Shown here: piece by piece, positions 35,626-43,798 of the stretch | Layout: the number at the start of each line of letters is the position of its first letter | Position numbering within the stretch: position 1 is the first letter of the stretch | NCBI RefSeq assembly: GCF_013369335.1 | Contig: NZ_SZQJ01000036.1 | Location: 434,001-498,000 of the forward strand | Direction: 5' to 3' | DNA from: Vibrio sp. JPW-9-11-11 | GTDB taxonomy: Bacteria; Pseudomonadota; Gammaproteobacteria; Enterobacterales; Vibrionaceae | Length of the DNA: 64,000 nt | Notes under the pieces: generated by a model | The model's database searches: none | The model's input: only the letters and a program-made list of their open reading frames with translations | Told to the model about the DNA's origin: nothing | Program-made: the position numbers and the translations under genes

Positions 35626-36237
35626 ATGAAGTGGATAGTCGCGGTCATGATGACCCTAATAACCGCAGCGAGTCATGCACAGGTTGAAGAGCCTGCGACA
35701 TCATTTGAGCCATTTTTCACGTTCAACATGACACTCGAATTGGACGGTGTCGAGCGAGCAATTGACGACACGCGCCACTCTCTTGACCAAGTCGGTCTAG
35801 CATTAGTCAAAATAGCGGAGAGCGACAACTTAACCGCTGCGCAGCAGCAACAGCTAGATCAAACCATTGATAATCTGAATCAGTTGGTGGTGCTATCGAG
35901 GCGCTCAGTTGAGTCCCTTCCACAGGCTTACCAAGATTCGAAGCAGGTGCTGGCAAGCAACAGCGAACACTTTTTGTCTGAACTACGTCAGCAAATGTTG
36001 CTTTTGGTCGGTTTGGTTGGGGTGATAGTGATCGCGCTGATTGTCGCGATTGCGTGGTTTATTCTAAGACCAGTTCAACACACGGTGACCAAAACGACTC
36101 GTCACCTTTTTGCCATGGCAGAAGCCATTCAAACCACCGCTCAATCATTAGAGAGCATCTCGAATCAGCAGCAGCGATTGGCGGTTCAATTGGAGCAGCA
36201 GCAACATCGCTGTGACCCTCACTCAACACCACAATAG
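35626..36237 (+). CDS. Membrane protein of unknown function
   Basis: This 203-residue protein was not recognised. It has a signal peptide (VAVMMTLITAASHA, cleavage near residue 18), a polar helical region rich in Q/D/L (about 35-115, coiled-coil-like), one transmembrane helix (LLLVGLVGVIVIALIVAIAWF, about 126-146) and a short cytoplasmic coiled tail rich in Gln. The layout recalls the non-signalling part of a chemoreceptor without the signalling hairpin. AAGGAA precedes the ATG. It is 9 bp upstream of the first VOC gene, so it heads a three-gene operon. Confidence 0.75.
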   Translation: MKWIVAVMMTLITAASHAQVEEPATSFEPFFTFNMTLELDGVERAIDDTRHSLDQVGLALVKIAESDNLTAAQQQQLDQTIDNLNQLVVLSRRSVESLPQAYQDSKQVLASNSEHFLSELRQQMLLLVGLVGVIVIALIVAIAWFILRPVQHTVTKTTRHLFAMAEAIQTTAQSLESISNQQQRLAVQLEQQQHRCDPHSTPQ

Positions 36238-36246
36238 GAGCCGATT

Positions 36247-36675
36247 ATGCAGCCGCGTATCAGTATTATTACTTTAGGCGTGTCAGATCTAGAGCGTTCT
36301 TACCAGTTTTATACCCAATTGGGTTTTCCAACATCCAGAAAGCCTGATGAGGGCATTGTGTTTTTCAACACCGGCGGCGTTTGTCTTGCGCTCTACCCAT
36401 TGGAGGCACTCGCGAAAGATGTGTCGCCGCAGCATGCGGCGAAACGGGAAGGGTTTAGTGGCATCACTTTGGCGCACAATACGCGCTCTAAAGAAGAGGT
36501 GGATGAAGTGCTTAAGCTTGCCGTCAGTGCCGGAGCGACGCTTGAAAAGCCCGCTCAAGAGGTATTTTGGGGTGGGTACAGCGGTTATTTTTCAGACCCA
36601 GACGGTTATTTATGGGAAGTGGCCTACGGCGATTGCTGGCAGTTCAACGATGACGGTTCATTAGTGATTGAATGA
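36247..36675 (+). CDS. VOC-family (glyoxalase/dioxygenase-fold) protein
   Basis: This 142-residue protein has two beta-alpha-beta-beta-beta modules: ISIITLGVSDLERSYQFYTQL at the start, and SGYFSDPDGYLWEVAY at the end with the C-terminal metal-ligand Glu. The usual first-module His is not evident, so the metal site may differ. Substrate unknown. It lies in an operon between the unknown membrane protein and a second VOC protein. Confidence 0.82.
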   Translation: MQPRISIITLGVSDLERSYQFYTQLGFPTSRKPDEGIVFFNTGGVCLALYPLEALAKDVSPQHAAKREGFSGITLAHNTRSKEEVDEVLKLAVSAGATLEKPAQEVFWGGYSGYFSDPDGYLWEVAYGDCWQFNDDGSLVIE

Positions 36676-36700
36676 TTAAACGTCATCTCTAGGAGACACA

Positions 36701-37087
36701 GTGCAGTTAAAACGTATTCATCATGTAGCGGTGATCTGTTCAGATTATTCGCGATCGAAACATTTCTACAACCAAATATTGCAGCTGAAAATCGTGGCGG
36801 AAAATTACCGACCAGAACGAGAGTCATACAAGTTGGACTTGGCGCTGCCCGATGGCGGGCAAATTGAGCTTTTCTCTTTTCCCAACCCGCCACCAAGGCC
36901 TTCAAGACCAGAAGCTCAAGGGTTAAGGCATTTGGCGTTTTCGGTTGACTGTGTGGCGAGCTATAGGGATTACTTGGTGAGCCAAGGCGTCGAGGTCGAG
37001 CCGATTCGTATTGATGAGTATACCGGTAACCCGTTCACGTTTTTCCAAGACCCAGACGGCTTACCGCTCGAACTCTATCAAGTTTGA
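36701..37087 (+). CDS. VOC-family protein, YaeR/GloA2-like
   Basis: This 128-residue protein resembles the YaeR/GloA2 group of glyoxalase-like proteins. The metal ligands are visible: His in RIHHVAVICSDY, His in LRHLAFSVD, Glu in GGQIELF and the final Glu in GLPLELYQV. The GTG start at 36701 has AGGAG at the normal distance. It is the last gene of the three-gene unit at 35626-37087. Reaction unknown. Confidence 0.85.
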   Translation: MQLKRIHHVAVICSDYSRSKHFYNQILQLKIVAENYRPERESYKLDLALPDGGQIELFSFPNPPPRPSRPEAQGLRHLAFSVDCVASYRDYLVSQGVEVEPIRIDEYTGNPFTFFQDPDGLPLELYQV

Positions 37088-37152
37088 TGAGCTAGACCAC
37101 GGTTGTGACGTGTTGCCGCTCATGGCGTTCTAGTAGCGTGATTCACCTATAC

Positions 37153-37185
37153 CAAAGAAAAAGCCAACCTCACAATGAGGTTGGC
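37153..37185 (-). terminator. Terminator of ptsG
   Basis: On the minus strand, GCCAACCTC / GAGGTTGGC with a 5-nt loop is followed by TTTTTCTTT. It lies 43 bp beyond the ptsG stop. Confidence 0.9.
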
Positions 37186-37227
37186 AAAATCTTACCTATT
37201 CGGTGAATAAGGGGGTGAAAGGTAAGA

Positions 37228-38670
37228 TCAGGAGGCGGCCAAGACTCCATGGATTTCAGACTTGATCGTATCTGACTGAGTACCAAAAATAGCTTGTAAA
37301 CTGTCGCCTATCACTAGCACATCATGAGCGCCAAGCTGTTTAAGCTTTTCCACATCAACATGGGCAATGTCTTTGACGGTTACTCTCAAGCGAGTAATAC
37401 AAGCGTCTACCGATTTGATGTTGGCTTTACCCCCCAAGGCGGTAACAACTCCAACAGCGATTTCATCCGGTTGACCTGCAATTTTCACTTCTGCTAGTTC
37501 AGTCTCACGCCCTGGCGTTTTCAAATCGAGCTTGACGATTAAGAAGCGGAACAACCCGTAGTATAAGGTCGCCCAAATCGGACCTATGATGATAAACATC
37601 CACGCGTTGGTCGACATTGGGTAATACAAGAAGAACTGAATCGCGCCGTGAGCAAAATCGGTACTGTGTTTGATTTCCAAGAACGCGGTAATCGCAAACG
37701 CGATCCCCGTTAGGAACACATGAATGATGTACAGCACTGGCGCAACGAACAAGAAGGTAAATTCAATCGGCTCTGTAATTCCCGTTAACCAAGACGTTAG
37801 CGCGGCAGACATCATCAAACCACCGACAATTTTTTTACGCTCTGGCGTGGCACAGTGATAAATCGCTAACGCGGCGGCAGGCAGTGCCCACATAGAGTAC
37901 ATAAAGCCACCCGATAGGAAACCTGCGGTTTTGTCGCCAGCGAAGAAGCGCGATATTTCACCGGTGATCTCTTTACCTGTATCTGGGTCGATGTAACTAC
38001 CAACCTCGAAGAAGAAAGGAGCATTCCAAATGTGGTGTAAACCGATAGGCAGTAGTGAACGTTCACCGGCGCCGTATATCCCCCATGCGAGAACAGGGTT
38101 TTGATACGCAGCCCAATGTGAGAAAGCATCGAGCATTTGTCCGACAGGAGGCCAGGCAAACGCCATAAACGCGCCAACTAAAATAGCGCTTAAACCGGTA
38201 ATGATAGGGACAAATCGTTTACCGGCAAAAAAGCCTAGGTATTCTGGTAAACGAATATTGTAGAAGCGGTTGTACATAGTGGCCGCGACCGCGCCCATAA
38301 TGACGCCGCCAAACACACCGGTTTGCAACGTATCAACACCCATAATGGTCGCATCGGTTTCAAAACCGCGCAGCCCTGTGACGATACCTAACGAAGCGTT
38401 CATGATAATGAGGCCAACTAAGCCCGCCAGTGCCGCAGCACCATCATTGCCTTTAGAAAGACCGAGCGCCACCCCGACCGCAAACATCAACTGCATATTA
38501 CCAAACACGCCATCCCCTGCTGCGAGCATAACTTTGCTCAATGCATCAGGGATAAAAGCGAATCCTGCGTTACCAATGCCCAGCATTAAACCGGCAACGG
38601 GTAGCACAGCGACGGGCATCATCAATGACCGCCCTATTCTTTGTAACTGTCCAAATAGACTTCCTAACAT
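37228..38670 (-). CDS. ptsG: PTS glucose-specific EIICB transporter
   Basis: This 480-residue protein has an EIIC membrane domain (residues 1-380, with GAGERSLLPIGLHHIWNAPFFFEVG and the GITEPIEFTFLFVAP substrate signature). A linker leads to an EIIB domain whose phospho-Cys is in SVDACITRLRV near residue 405. The order and length match E. coli PtsG. It transports and phosphorylates glucose using EIIA-Glc encoded elsewhere. It is divergent from a sugar-type two-component operon with a 250-bp shared region that holds repeated TTACAAA half-sites. Confidence 0.92.
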   Translation of the reverse strand: MLGSLFGQLQRIGRSLMMPVAVLPVAGLMLGIGNAGFAFIPDALSKVMLAAGDGVFGNMQLMFAVGVALGLSKGNDGAAALAGLVGLIIMNASLGIVTGLRGFETDATIMGVDTLQTGVFGGVIMGAVAATMYNRFYNIRLPEYLGFFAGKRFVPIITGLSAILVGAFMAFAWPPVGQMLDAFSHWAAYQNPVLAWGIYGAGERSLLPIGLHHIWNAPFFFEVGSYIDPDTGKEITGEISRFFAGDKTAGFLSGGFMYSMWALPAAALAIYHCATPERKKIVGGLMMSAALTSWLTGITEPIEFTFLFVAPVLYIIHVFLTGIAFAITAFLEIKHSTDFAHGAIQFFLYYPMSTNAWMFIIIGPIWATLYYGLFRFLIVKLDLKTPGRETELAEVKIAGQPDEIAVGVVTALGGKANIKSVDACITRLRVTVKDIAHVDVEKLKQLGAHDVLVIGDSLQAIFGTQSDTIKSEIHGVLAAS

Positions 38671-38774
38671 GGTTCCCTCCTGACTAAAGTCAGTTGTTTA
38701 GTCTCCGAGACTGGCTCGAATTGTTGTTTCACGTAATGTCAGGAGAAGTCTACCGACTCATACTCGTCTGAAGG

Positions 38775-38813
38775 TTACAAATCCCTGCGAGTTTGTAAGC
38801 GTTGACTTACAAA
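38775..38813. promoter_or_regulatory. Three TTACAAA half-sites between ptsG and the response regulator
   Basis: TTACAAA at 38775-38781, TTTGTAAG at 38792-38799 and CTTACAAA at 38806-38813 form overlapping inverted repeats (8-bp arms, 6-bp spacer for the last two). They could bind the adjacent OmpR-type regulator or a PTS repressor; which is not decided by sequence. Confidence 0.5.
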
Positions 38814-38924
38814 ACTGTTGCGATTGACTGAGCAAAACAGGCGCTGCGTAATTGTGATTGTCTGAGCGAAAATGCATCATATCTAAGGTCTGTTGACCTC
38901 AAGCCATAGCTAGGACATGTGACA

Positions 38925-39632
38925 ATGGAAAACAAACAGATACTGGTTGTAGATGACAATATAGAGTTGCGAGACGCTCTGTCCGATTACCTTGGCCGAG
39001 CTGGCTTTGATGTGCTGGGTGCGGAAAGTGGGGAAGCGATGTGGCGCTTGTTAACACTGCATCAACCCGACCTGATTATTCTCGACATCATGATGCCCGG
39101 CGAAGACGGCTTTACACTGTGCCAAAAATTGCGTCGTGACTCGCAAGTCCCCATCATTATGCTCACTGCCGTGACAGAAGAAGCCGACCGAGTTGCTGGG
39201 CTTGAAATGGGCGCTGACGATTACATCACCAAATCGTTTAGCCCTCGTGAGTTGTTAGCCCGAATTAAAACCATACTTAGACGCAGCCAACATGCGTCCG
39301 AGGCAAAGCTCGCACGCAAAGTCAGGTTTGATGATTGGCAAGTCGACACCGTAACCCGCCAACTGACCCAACTTAGGACCAACCAAATCAAACAATTGAG
39401 CGGGGCCGATCTTTCGCTACTAGGGTTATTCATTAACCATGCGCAATCTATCTTGTCACGAGACGATATTGCTCGCGAAATTTGGGGGCGAGACGCCGAC
39501 CCATTCGAACGCGGCATTGATGTGCAAATCAGTCGCTTACGTCATCATTTGGAAGATAAAGATCGCTCACTGATTTTAACCGTACGCAACAAAGGCTACA
39601 TGCTGACAACGGAAGTTCACTATGAGAATTAG
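38925..39632 (+). CDS. OmpR-family response regulator (GltR-like context)
   Basis: This 235-residue protein has a receiver domain (residues 1-120) with the acidic DD pair in ILVVDDN, the phosphorylation Asp in LIILDIMMPGEDGF and Thr/Lys switch residues. The normally invariant KPF after the switch Lys is KSF here (DYITKSFSPREL). A C-terminal OmpR winged helix follows (ADLSLLGLFINHAQ, ERGIDVQISRLRHHLED). AGGA precedes ATG 38925. It overlaps the kinase gene by 11 bp. It probably controls ptsG and its own operon. Confidence 0.9.
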   Translation: MENKQILVVDDNIELRDALSDYLGRAGFDVLGAESGEAMWRLLTLHQPDLIILDIMMPGEDGFTLCQKLRRDSQVPIIMLTAVTEEADRVAGLEMGADDYITKSFSPRELLARIKTILRRSQHASEAKLARKVRFDDWQVDTVTRQLTQLRTNQIKQLSGADLSLLGLFINHAQSILSRDDIAREIWGRDADPFERGIDVQISRLRHHLEDKDRSLILTVRNKGYMLTTEVHYEN

Positions 39633-41058
39633 TGCCATGAGTCAGTCATTAGCCTTTCGTACTAGCGTGTTTTTGCTCGGGGTGATCCTCGTCGCCCAGC
39701 TCCTCTCGGGGATGATCTGGTATCAACATGCCAGCGAACGAGATAAACAAGGGCTGACCAACACAGTTAAGAGTTTAGCCTTGAGCGCCTCTTCCACTAT
39801 CTCGTTCTTCCAAACTCTGCCGTCTGAATATCGCCACTTAGTACTCAATCAGCTACGAAGCATGGGGGGAACCCGCTTTTTTGTATCGCTCAATAACCAC
39901 CGAATCGACGTGCCTCCTTTGGCACAAAGTACGACCAAAACGCTGGTCGTCGACCAAGTGAAACAGATATTGCAAAAAGAACTTCAAGGCGCGCCTACCA
40001 TTGATGTCGACTTTACCGAGCGAGAAAACCTGCGCGTCTTTAACAATGAACTGCCGATTGATGAACTGCCTTTGCTGTGGGCGCACTATTCACTCTCATT
40101 CGGCGACTTAGACCCGCCGATCTTGGTGATGCAAGTGGAAGTCGCCGACAATGAGTGGTTTTACCTTGCCGCCGTTCTGCCCGCGCCCTACGTTAACCTA
40201 GAGACCAGCTATTTTGAGTTGCGCGAATGGATCACTCTATGCCTTTCAGCCCTGTTACTTCTGGTTTGCACATGGTTTATCGTTCGACGCGAAATCCAAC
40301 CGATTAAGGATCTCGCCAAGGCTGCGACCTTAATGTCGAGCCGGTTAGATATCCCCACCGTGAAAGAGAAGGGAAGTCGAGAGCTAAAAGCGGCGGTGCG
40401 CGCGTTTAACAAAATGAACCGCCGTATCGACAGCCATATCAATGACAGAGAGATGTTATTTAGCGCCATTTCTCACGACCTTAAAACGCCTATAGCCTGT
40501 CTCAAACTCAGATCGGAAATGCTCGACAATGAACAAGATCGTGAGCGTTTCACCCGCTTGGCCAATGACCTCGATCTGATGGTTAAAGGCGCGCTACAGT
40601 GTATTAAAGAGACCGATATTCACGAAGAAATTGAACCGATTAATCTTAATGAGATCATCCAGCACATTATCTCGACACTTCCCCACCAGTCAGAAAACAT
40701 CGCTCTTGTCGGCAATATAAAACAACCACTAGCAGGTAAGCCGCTAGCGATTAAACGCTGCATCCAAAACCTTGTCGACAATGCACTGAAATATGGTGAC
40801 AGAGCACAAATCACCTTAGTCGATACTGAAGAAGGGGTAGAGATTCGCATTGATGACTTTGGTCAGGGCATAGACACCGCACTACTCGACAAGCTTTTTC
40901 AGCCCTACTTTAGAGCCAACACAAGCCAAGAAGGTACTGGGCTTGGGCTGACGATTTCTCACAGTATTGCCAAAGCGCATGGCGGCACACTCAAGTTATC
41001 TCACTCTCAATGTGGTGGCTTATGCGCTACCTTGTTTTTTCCAAGAGATTCACTATGA
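39622..41058 (+). CDS. Sensor histidine kinase
   Basis: This 478-residue protein has a transmembrane helix at 15-32, a periplasmic loop of about 160 residues, a second helix at about 205-222 and HAMP. HisKA follows with the phospho-acceptor His in AISHDLKTPIACLKLRSEM (near residue 292). The HATPase has an N box QNLVDNALKYG and a G box DDFGQGID, then GTGLGLTISHSIAKAHGG. It overlaps the response regulator by 11 bp and the binding-protein gene by 4 bp, one tight operon. The periplasmic loop could contact the adjacent sugar-binding protein. Confidence 0.9.
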   Translation: MRISAMSQSLAFRTSVFLLGVILVAQLLSGMIWYQHASERDKQGLTNTVKSLALSASSTISFFQTLPSEYRHLVLNQLRSMGGTRFFVSLNNHRIDVPPLAQSTTKTLVVDQVKQILQKELQGAPTIDVDFTERENLRVFNNELPIDELPLLWAHYSLSFGDLDPPILVMQVEVADNEWFYLAAVLPAPYVNLETSYFELREWITLCLSALLLLVCTWFIVRREIQPIKDLAKAATLMSSRLDIPTVKEKGSRELKAAVRAFNKMNRRIDSHINDREMLFSAISHDLKTPIACLKLRSEMLDNEQDRERFTRLANDLDLMVKGALQCIKETDIHEEIEPINLNEIIQHIISTLPHQSENIALVGNIKQPLAGKPLAIKRCIQNLVDNALKYGDRAQITLVDTEEGVEIRIDDFGQGIDTALLDKLFQPYFRANTSQEGTGLGLTISHSIAKAHGGTLKLSHSQCGGLCATLFFPRDSL

Positions 41059-42287
41059 ACAAACTTGTTTCCTTTTTGTCACTCAGTCTGTTTTCTCTCT
41101 CATCTCATGCCAATGTTGAGTTCCTCCACTGGTGGACGTCAGACGGTGAACAAGCAGCCTTAGCTGTCCTTGAACAGCAGCTTCAACAACATAATATTAA
41201 CATCTCAGCCAGCCCTGTTATTGGCGGCGGCGGAGACAGCGCGATGACGGTGCTTCAAGCACGCGCCCTGGCTGGAAATCCTCCCAGCTTTGCCCAAATC
41301 GAGGGGCCAAGTATTAAAGCCTGGGATGCAATTGGGATTCTTTATCACGTCAACGAGGTGGCTGAAAAGCACCACTGGGATCAAGTGCTCTACCCTCTAT
41401 CGATTGATATTAACAAGACCGATAACGGCTATGTTGCTTTGCCACTGACGCTGCATCGACTCAACTGGCTGTGGGTCAATCATCAACTACTCAATCAGCT
41501 CAACCAATCGGTGCCTGATACCTGGCAAGAGATGCTCGCCATTATGGAGTTAGCCAAAGCTCACGGTATCAACCCACTGGCTGTCGGTCAGCAGCCGTGG
41601 CAAATCGCCATGCTGTTCGAGAACTTGGTTATATCGACTGGTGGCGTCGATTTTTACAATAAAGCCATGGTCGAACTTCAAACAGAGAGCATAGACAGCG
41701 AACAACTAAGGTTTGCATTCAATCAACTAAGACAAATCAGCCTGTTGGTCGACAATACAGGGCCAGATGCAAAATGGGACTCAGCCACTCGCGCACTGGC
41801 GGCGAATCAAGCGTTATTTCAGCTAGGTGGCGATTGGATATTGGCAGAGCTGATGGCGAACGAGGTAGAGGTTCCAAACCATATAGGTTGTTACCCTACA
41901 CCAGAGAGTGATGGGGTGTTTCTCTATAATATGGATAGCCTCATCTTTATGGCCAGCAAATCTTTTGATGCCAACCAAGCCAACCGTGCAGCCGACGTGT
42001 TAGCAGACAAATCGTTTCAGAAAGAGTTTAATCGAGTAAAAGGCTCGATTCCGGCTCGTAAAGATATTGATATTCAAGACTTTAACCCGTGCCAAGTTCG
42101 CTCTTACCGAGATTTTCACTCAGGCATAAACACAGGTAAAACGGTACCAAGCATGATCGATTCAATGGCGGTCAACCCGGTTGCGCAAAAAGCGATCAAC
42201 TCAGAGATTTTCCGTTTCTATCGCGATAAAAGTATCGAAGCTGACACTGTAATTAAACGAATTATCGCGATTGCAGGAAGCAATTGA
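41055..42287 (+). CDS. GtsA-like periplasmic sugar-binding protein without ABC partners
   Basis: This 410-residue protein has a signal peptide (SFLSLSLFSLSSHA, cleavage near 19) and a family 1 solute-binding fold. FLHWWTSDGEQAAL at the start, GGGGDSAMTVLQARALAGNPPSFAQIEGP and the C-terminal KGSIPARKDID resemble Pseudomonas glucose-binding GtsA. ATG 41055 overlaps the kinase stop. No permease or ATPase genes follow; the next thing is a dead IS remnant. It may deliver sugar information to the kinase rather than feed an importer. Ligand glucose or a related sugar is inferred. Confidence 0.88.
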   Translation: MNKLVSFLSLSLFSLSSHANVEFLHWWTSDGEQAALAVLEQQLQQHNINISASPVIGGGGDSAMTVLQARALAGNPPSFAQIEGPSIKAWDAIGILYHVNEVAEKHHWDQVLYPLSIDINKTDNGYVALPLTLHRLNWLWVNHQLLNQLNQSVPDTWQEMLAIMELAKAHGINPLAVGQQPWQIAMLFENLVISTGGVDFYNKAMVELQTESIDSEQLRFAFNQLRQISLLVDNTGPDAKWDSATRALAANQALFQLGGDWILAELMANEVEVPNHIGCYPTPESDGVFLYNMDSLIFMASKSFDANQANRAADVLADKSFQKEFNRVKGSIPARKDIDIQDFNPCQVRSYRDFHSGINTGKTVPSMIDSMAVNPVAQKAINSEIFRFYRDKSIEADTVIKRIIAIAGSN

Positions 42288-42291
42288 GGTC

Positions 42292-42560
42292 ATACGGATT
42301 AAGCGAAGGTTGCGCTTATCCCTCTAAGAGAAGTAGCATCTTCGAAATTTAGCAGTGGGTTGCCAAAAAGCTTTAAGGCACCAACAAGAAGTGGAAAAGC
42401 GGTATGGTTACCACAAACGTTTATTCTCTGAACTGGCCATGTATCGAGGAAAGCAGTCATTTGGTGGACGTTAAGCCTAAGAAACTACAATGCTTAAGTT
42501 GGAAACCTACGCCATGAGTAAAGCGTTTGGTATACTTGAAACTCGATCGAGTCGGATGAC
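42292..42560 (+). pseudogene. Decayed C-terminal remnant of an IS5-family transposase
   Basis: Pieces of the IS903/IS5-type transposase C-terminus are readable in shifting frames: RIKR and ALIPLRE, then RNLAVGCQK, NKKWK, RYGYHKRLFSELAMYRGKQS, FGGR, LSLRNYN and ETYAM. Several frameshifts and a deletion separate them. It is the same protein family as the N-terminal fragment at 15184-15747. No inverted-repeat end was found. The rest of the 42288-42620 gap shows only the GGDEF gene promoter region. Confidence 0.8.
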
Positions 42561-42620
42561 GATGCTTTTACCTTACGCTATATTAACTCGTTTATAAATA
42601 TCAGTAAGTTGTAGCGGAAA

Positions 42621-43661
42621 ATGGCGAAAGGATTTGAAAAATGGCTAGGGGTCGAGCGTAGCCACGAAGACTACAGAGAAAGTTGGTTTGTTTTTGTGTC
42701 TCTGAGTTTATTGTCAGGGTTACTCGCCATCCTGATTTACTACAATGTGATGGTCATACCAAGTTATTTACTGGCCACGATTGAAGCCGTTGGATTGGTA
42801 TTTTGTCTGGTGGGGCATTTCTTTTTGTGGCGTAGCCGAAACGTCAATATCGCCGCGTTGATTCTTGTATTAGTGATGTGCACAGTCAGTTTGCTGTTTA
42901 TCGTGGGCTCTGGTCACAGTGAGTTTGCTTTAGCCTTTGCGTTTTTGACGCCCGTGGTCGCGATTTTCGTGTTGGGCCCCAAGCTGGGTTCACTTTTGAG
43001 TCTTTTCAACTTTGTGGTTGTGTTTTATGTCTGCTTGATTGATATGGACAATTGGCCGCCTATCCCTTTTGATGGCATGAGCCTAACCCACCTTTCGATT
43101 GTCTATCTGTTTTTGCTTTTGACTGCCTACTTCTATGAATCTGGACGTCGAAGAACCATGGCGCTGTTGAGTGAGTCGAATCGACAACTAAAAGTGATCT
43201 CTCATACCGATATGCTGACCCAACTATTTAACCGTCGCTACATTGAGACGTTATTGCTCGAGCCGGAAAGAGTTCAGTGGATTGCGTTGGTAGATGTGGA
43301 CGATTTTAAAGCGATCAATGATGAGTTTGGCCACGATGTCGGCGACCGAGTTCTGTTGCAAACGGCTCGGATATTGCGCGAGCAGCTTGCCGGGCACGCA
43401 CAAGTAGGTCGTTGGGGGGGTGAAGAGTTTCTGATTGCTTTTGAAGTTAGCGATTATGCCGTGGTCGAGCGCCGAGTCAAAGATATCCAAGTAGCGATTG
43501 CTAATTATGATTTTAAGATAGATAGACCAGTTACCATCAGTACCGGCGTTGCCAAACATGACGCCGAAGCGATGATCATGACTTTTCGCCGTGCAGATGA
43601 GGCTTTGTACCAAGCCAAGAGTGCCGGGAAAAACTGTTTCTATACCGCTCAGAGTGCGTAG
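42621..43661 (+). CDS. Multi-pass membrane diguanylate cyclase
   Basis: This 346-residue protein has five or six N-terminal transmembrane helices (about residues 25-180) without a recognised sensor domain. A GGDEF domain follows from about 190 (TDMLTQLFNRRYIE) with an intact GGEEF active site in GRWGGEEFLIAFE (about residues 267-275). It should synthesise cyclic di-GMP. It is a single gene, convergent with the phosphorylase. Confidence 0.88.
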   Translation: MAKGFEKWLGVERSHEDYRESWFVFVSLSLLSGLLAILIYYNVMVIPSYLLATIEAVGLVFCLVGHFFLWRSRNVNIAALILVLVMCTVSLLFIVGSGHSEFALAFAFLTPVVAIFVLGPKLGSLLSLFNFVVVFYVCLIDMDNWPPIPFDGMSLTHLSIVYLFLLLTAYFYESGRRRTMALLSESNRQLKVISHTDMLTQLFNRRYIETLLLEPERVQWIALVDVDDFKAINDEFGHDVGDRVLLQTARILREQLAGHAQVGRWGGEEFLIAFEVSDYAVVERRVKDIQVAIANYDFKIDRPVTISTGVAKHDAEAMIMTFRRADEALYQAKSAGKNCFYTAQSA

Positions 43662-43726
43662 TGCGCTAAACCTTGCCTAGTTTCATCACTTAATATCAAA
43701 ATGATTACCCATTTCTAGCCTTCGAT

Positions 43727-43777
43727 AAAAAAGCGGACAACCAAGATCTCCCCCGAAATCTTAACTTGGTTGCCCGC
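43727..43777 (-). terminator. Terminator of the phosphorylase/ABC importer operon
   Basis: On the minus strand the arms GGGCAACCAAG and CTTGGTTGTCC pair across an 18-25-nt loop, and six T follow. It lies 21 bp past the phosphorylase stop. Confidence 0.8.
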
Positions 43778-43798
43778 GTAATCACTAACGGTTAAGGC

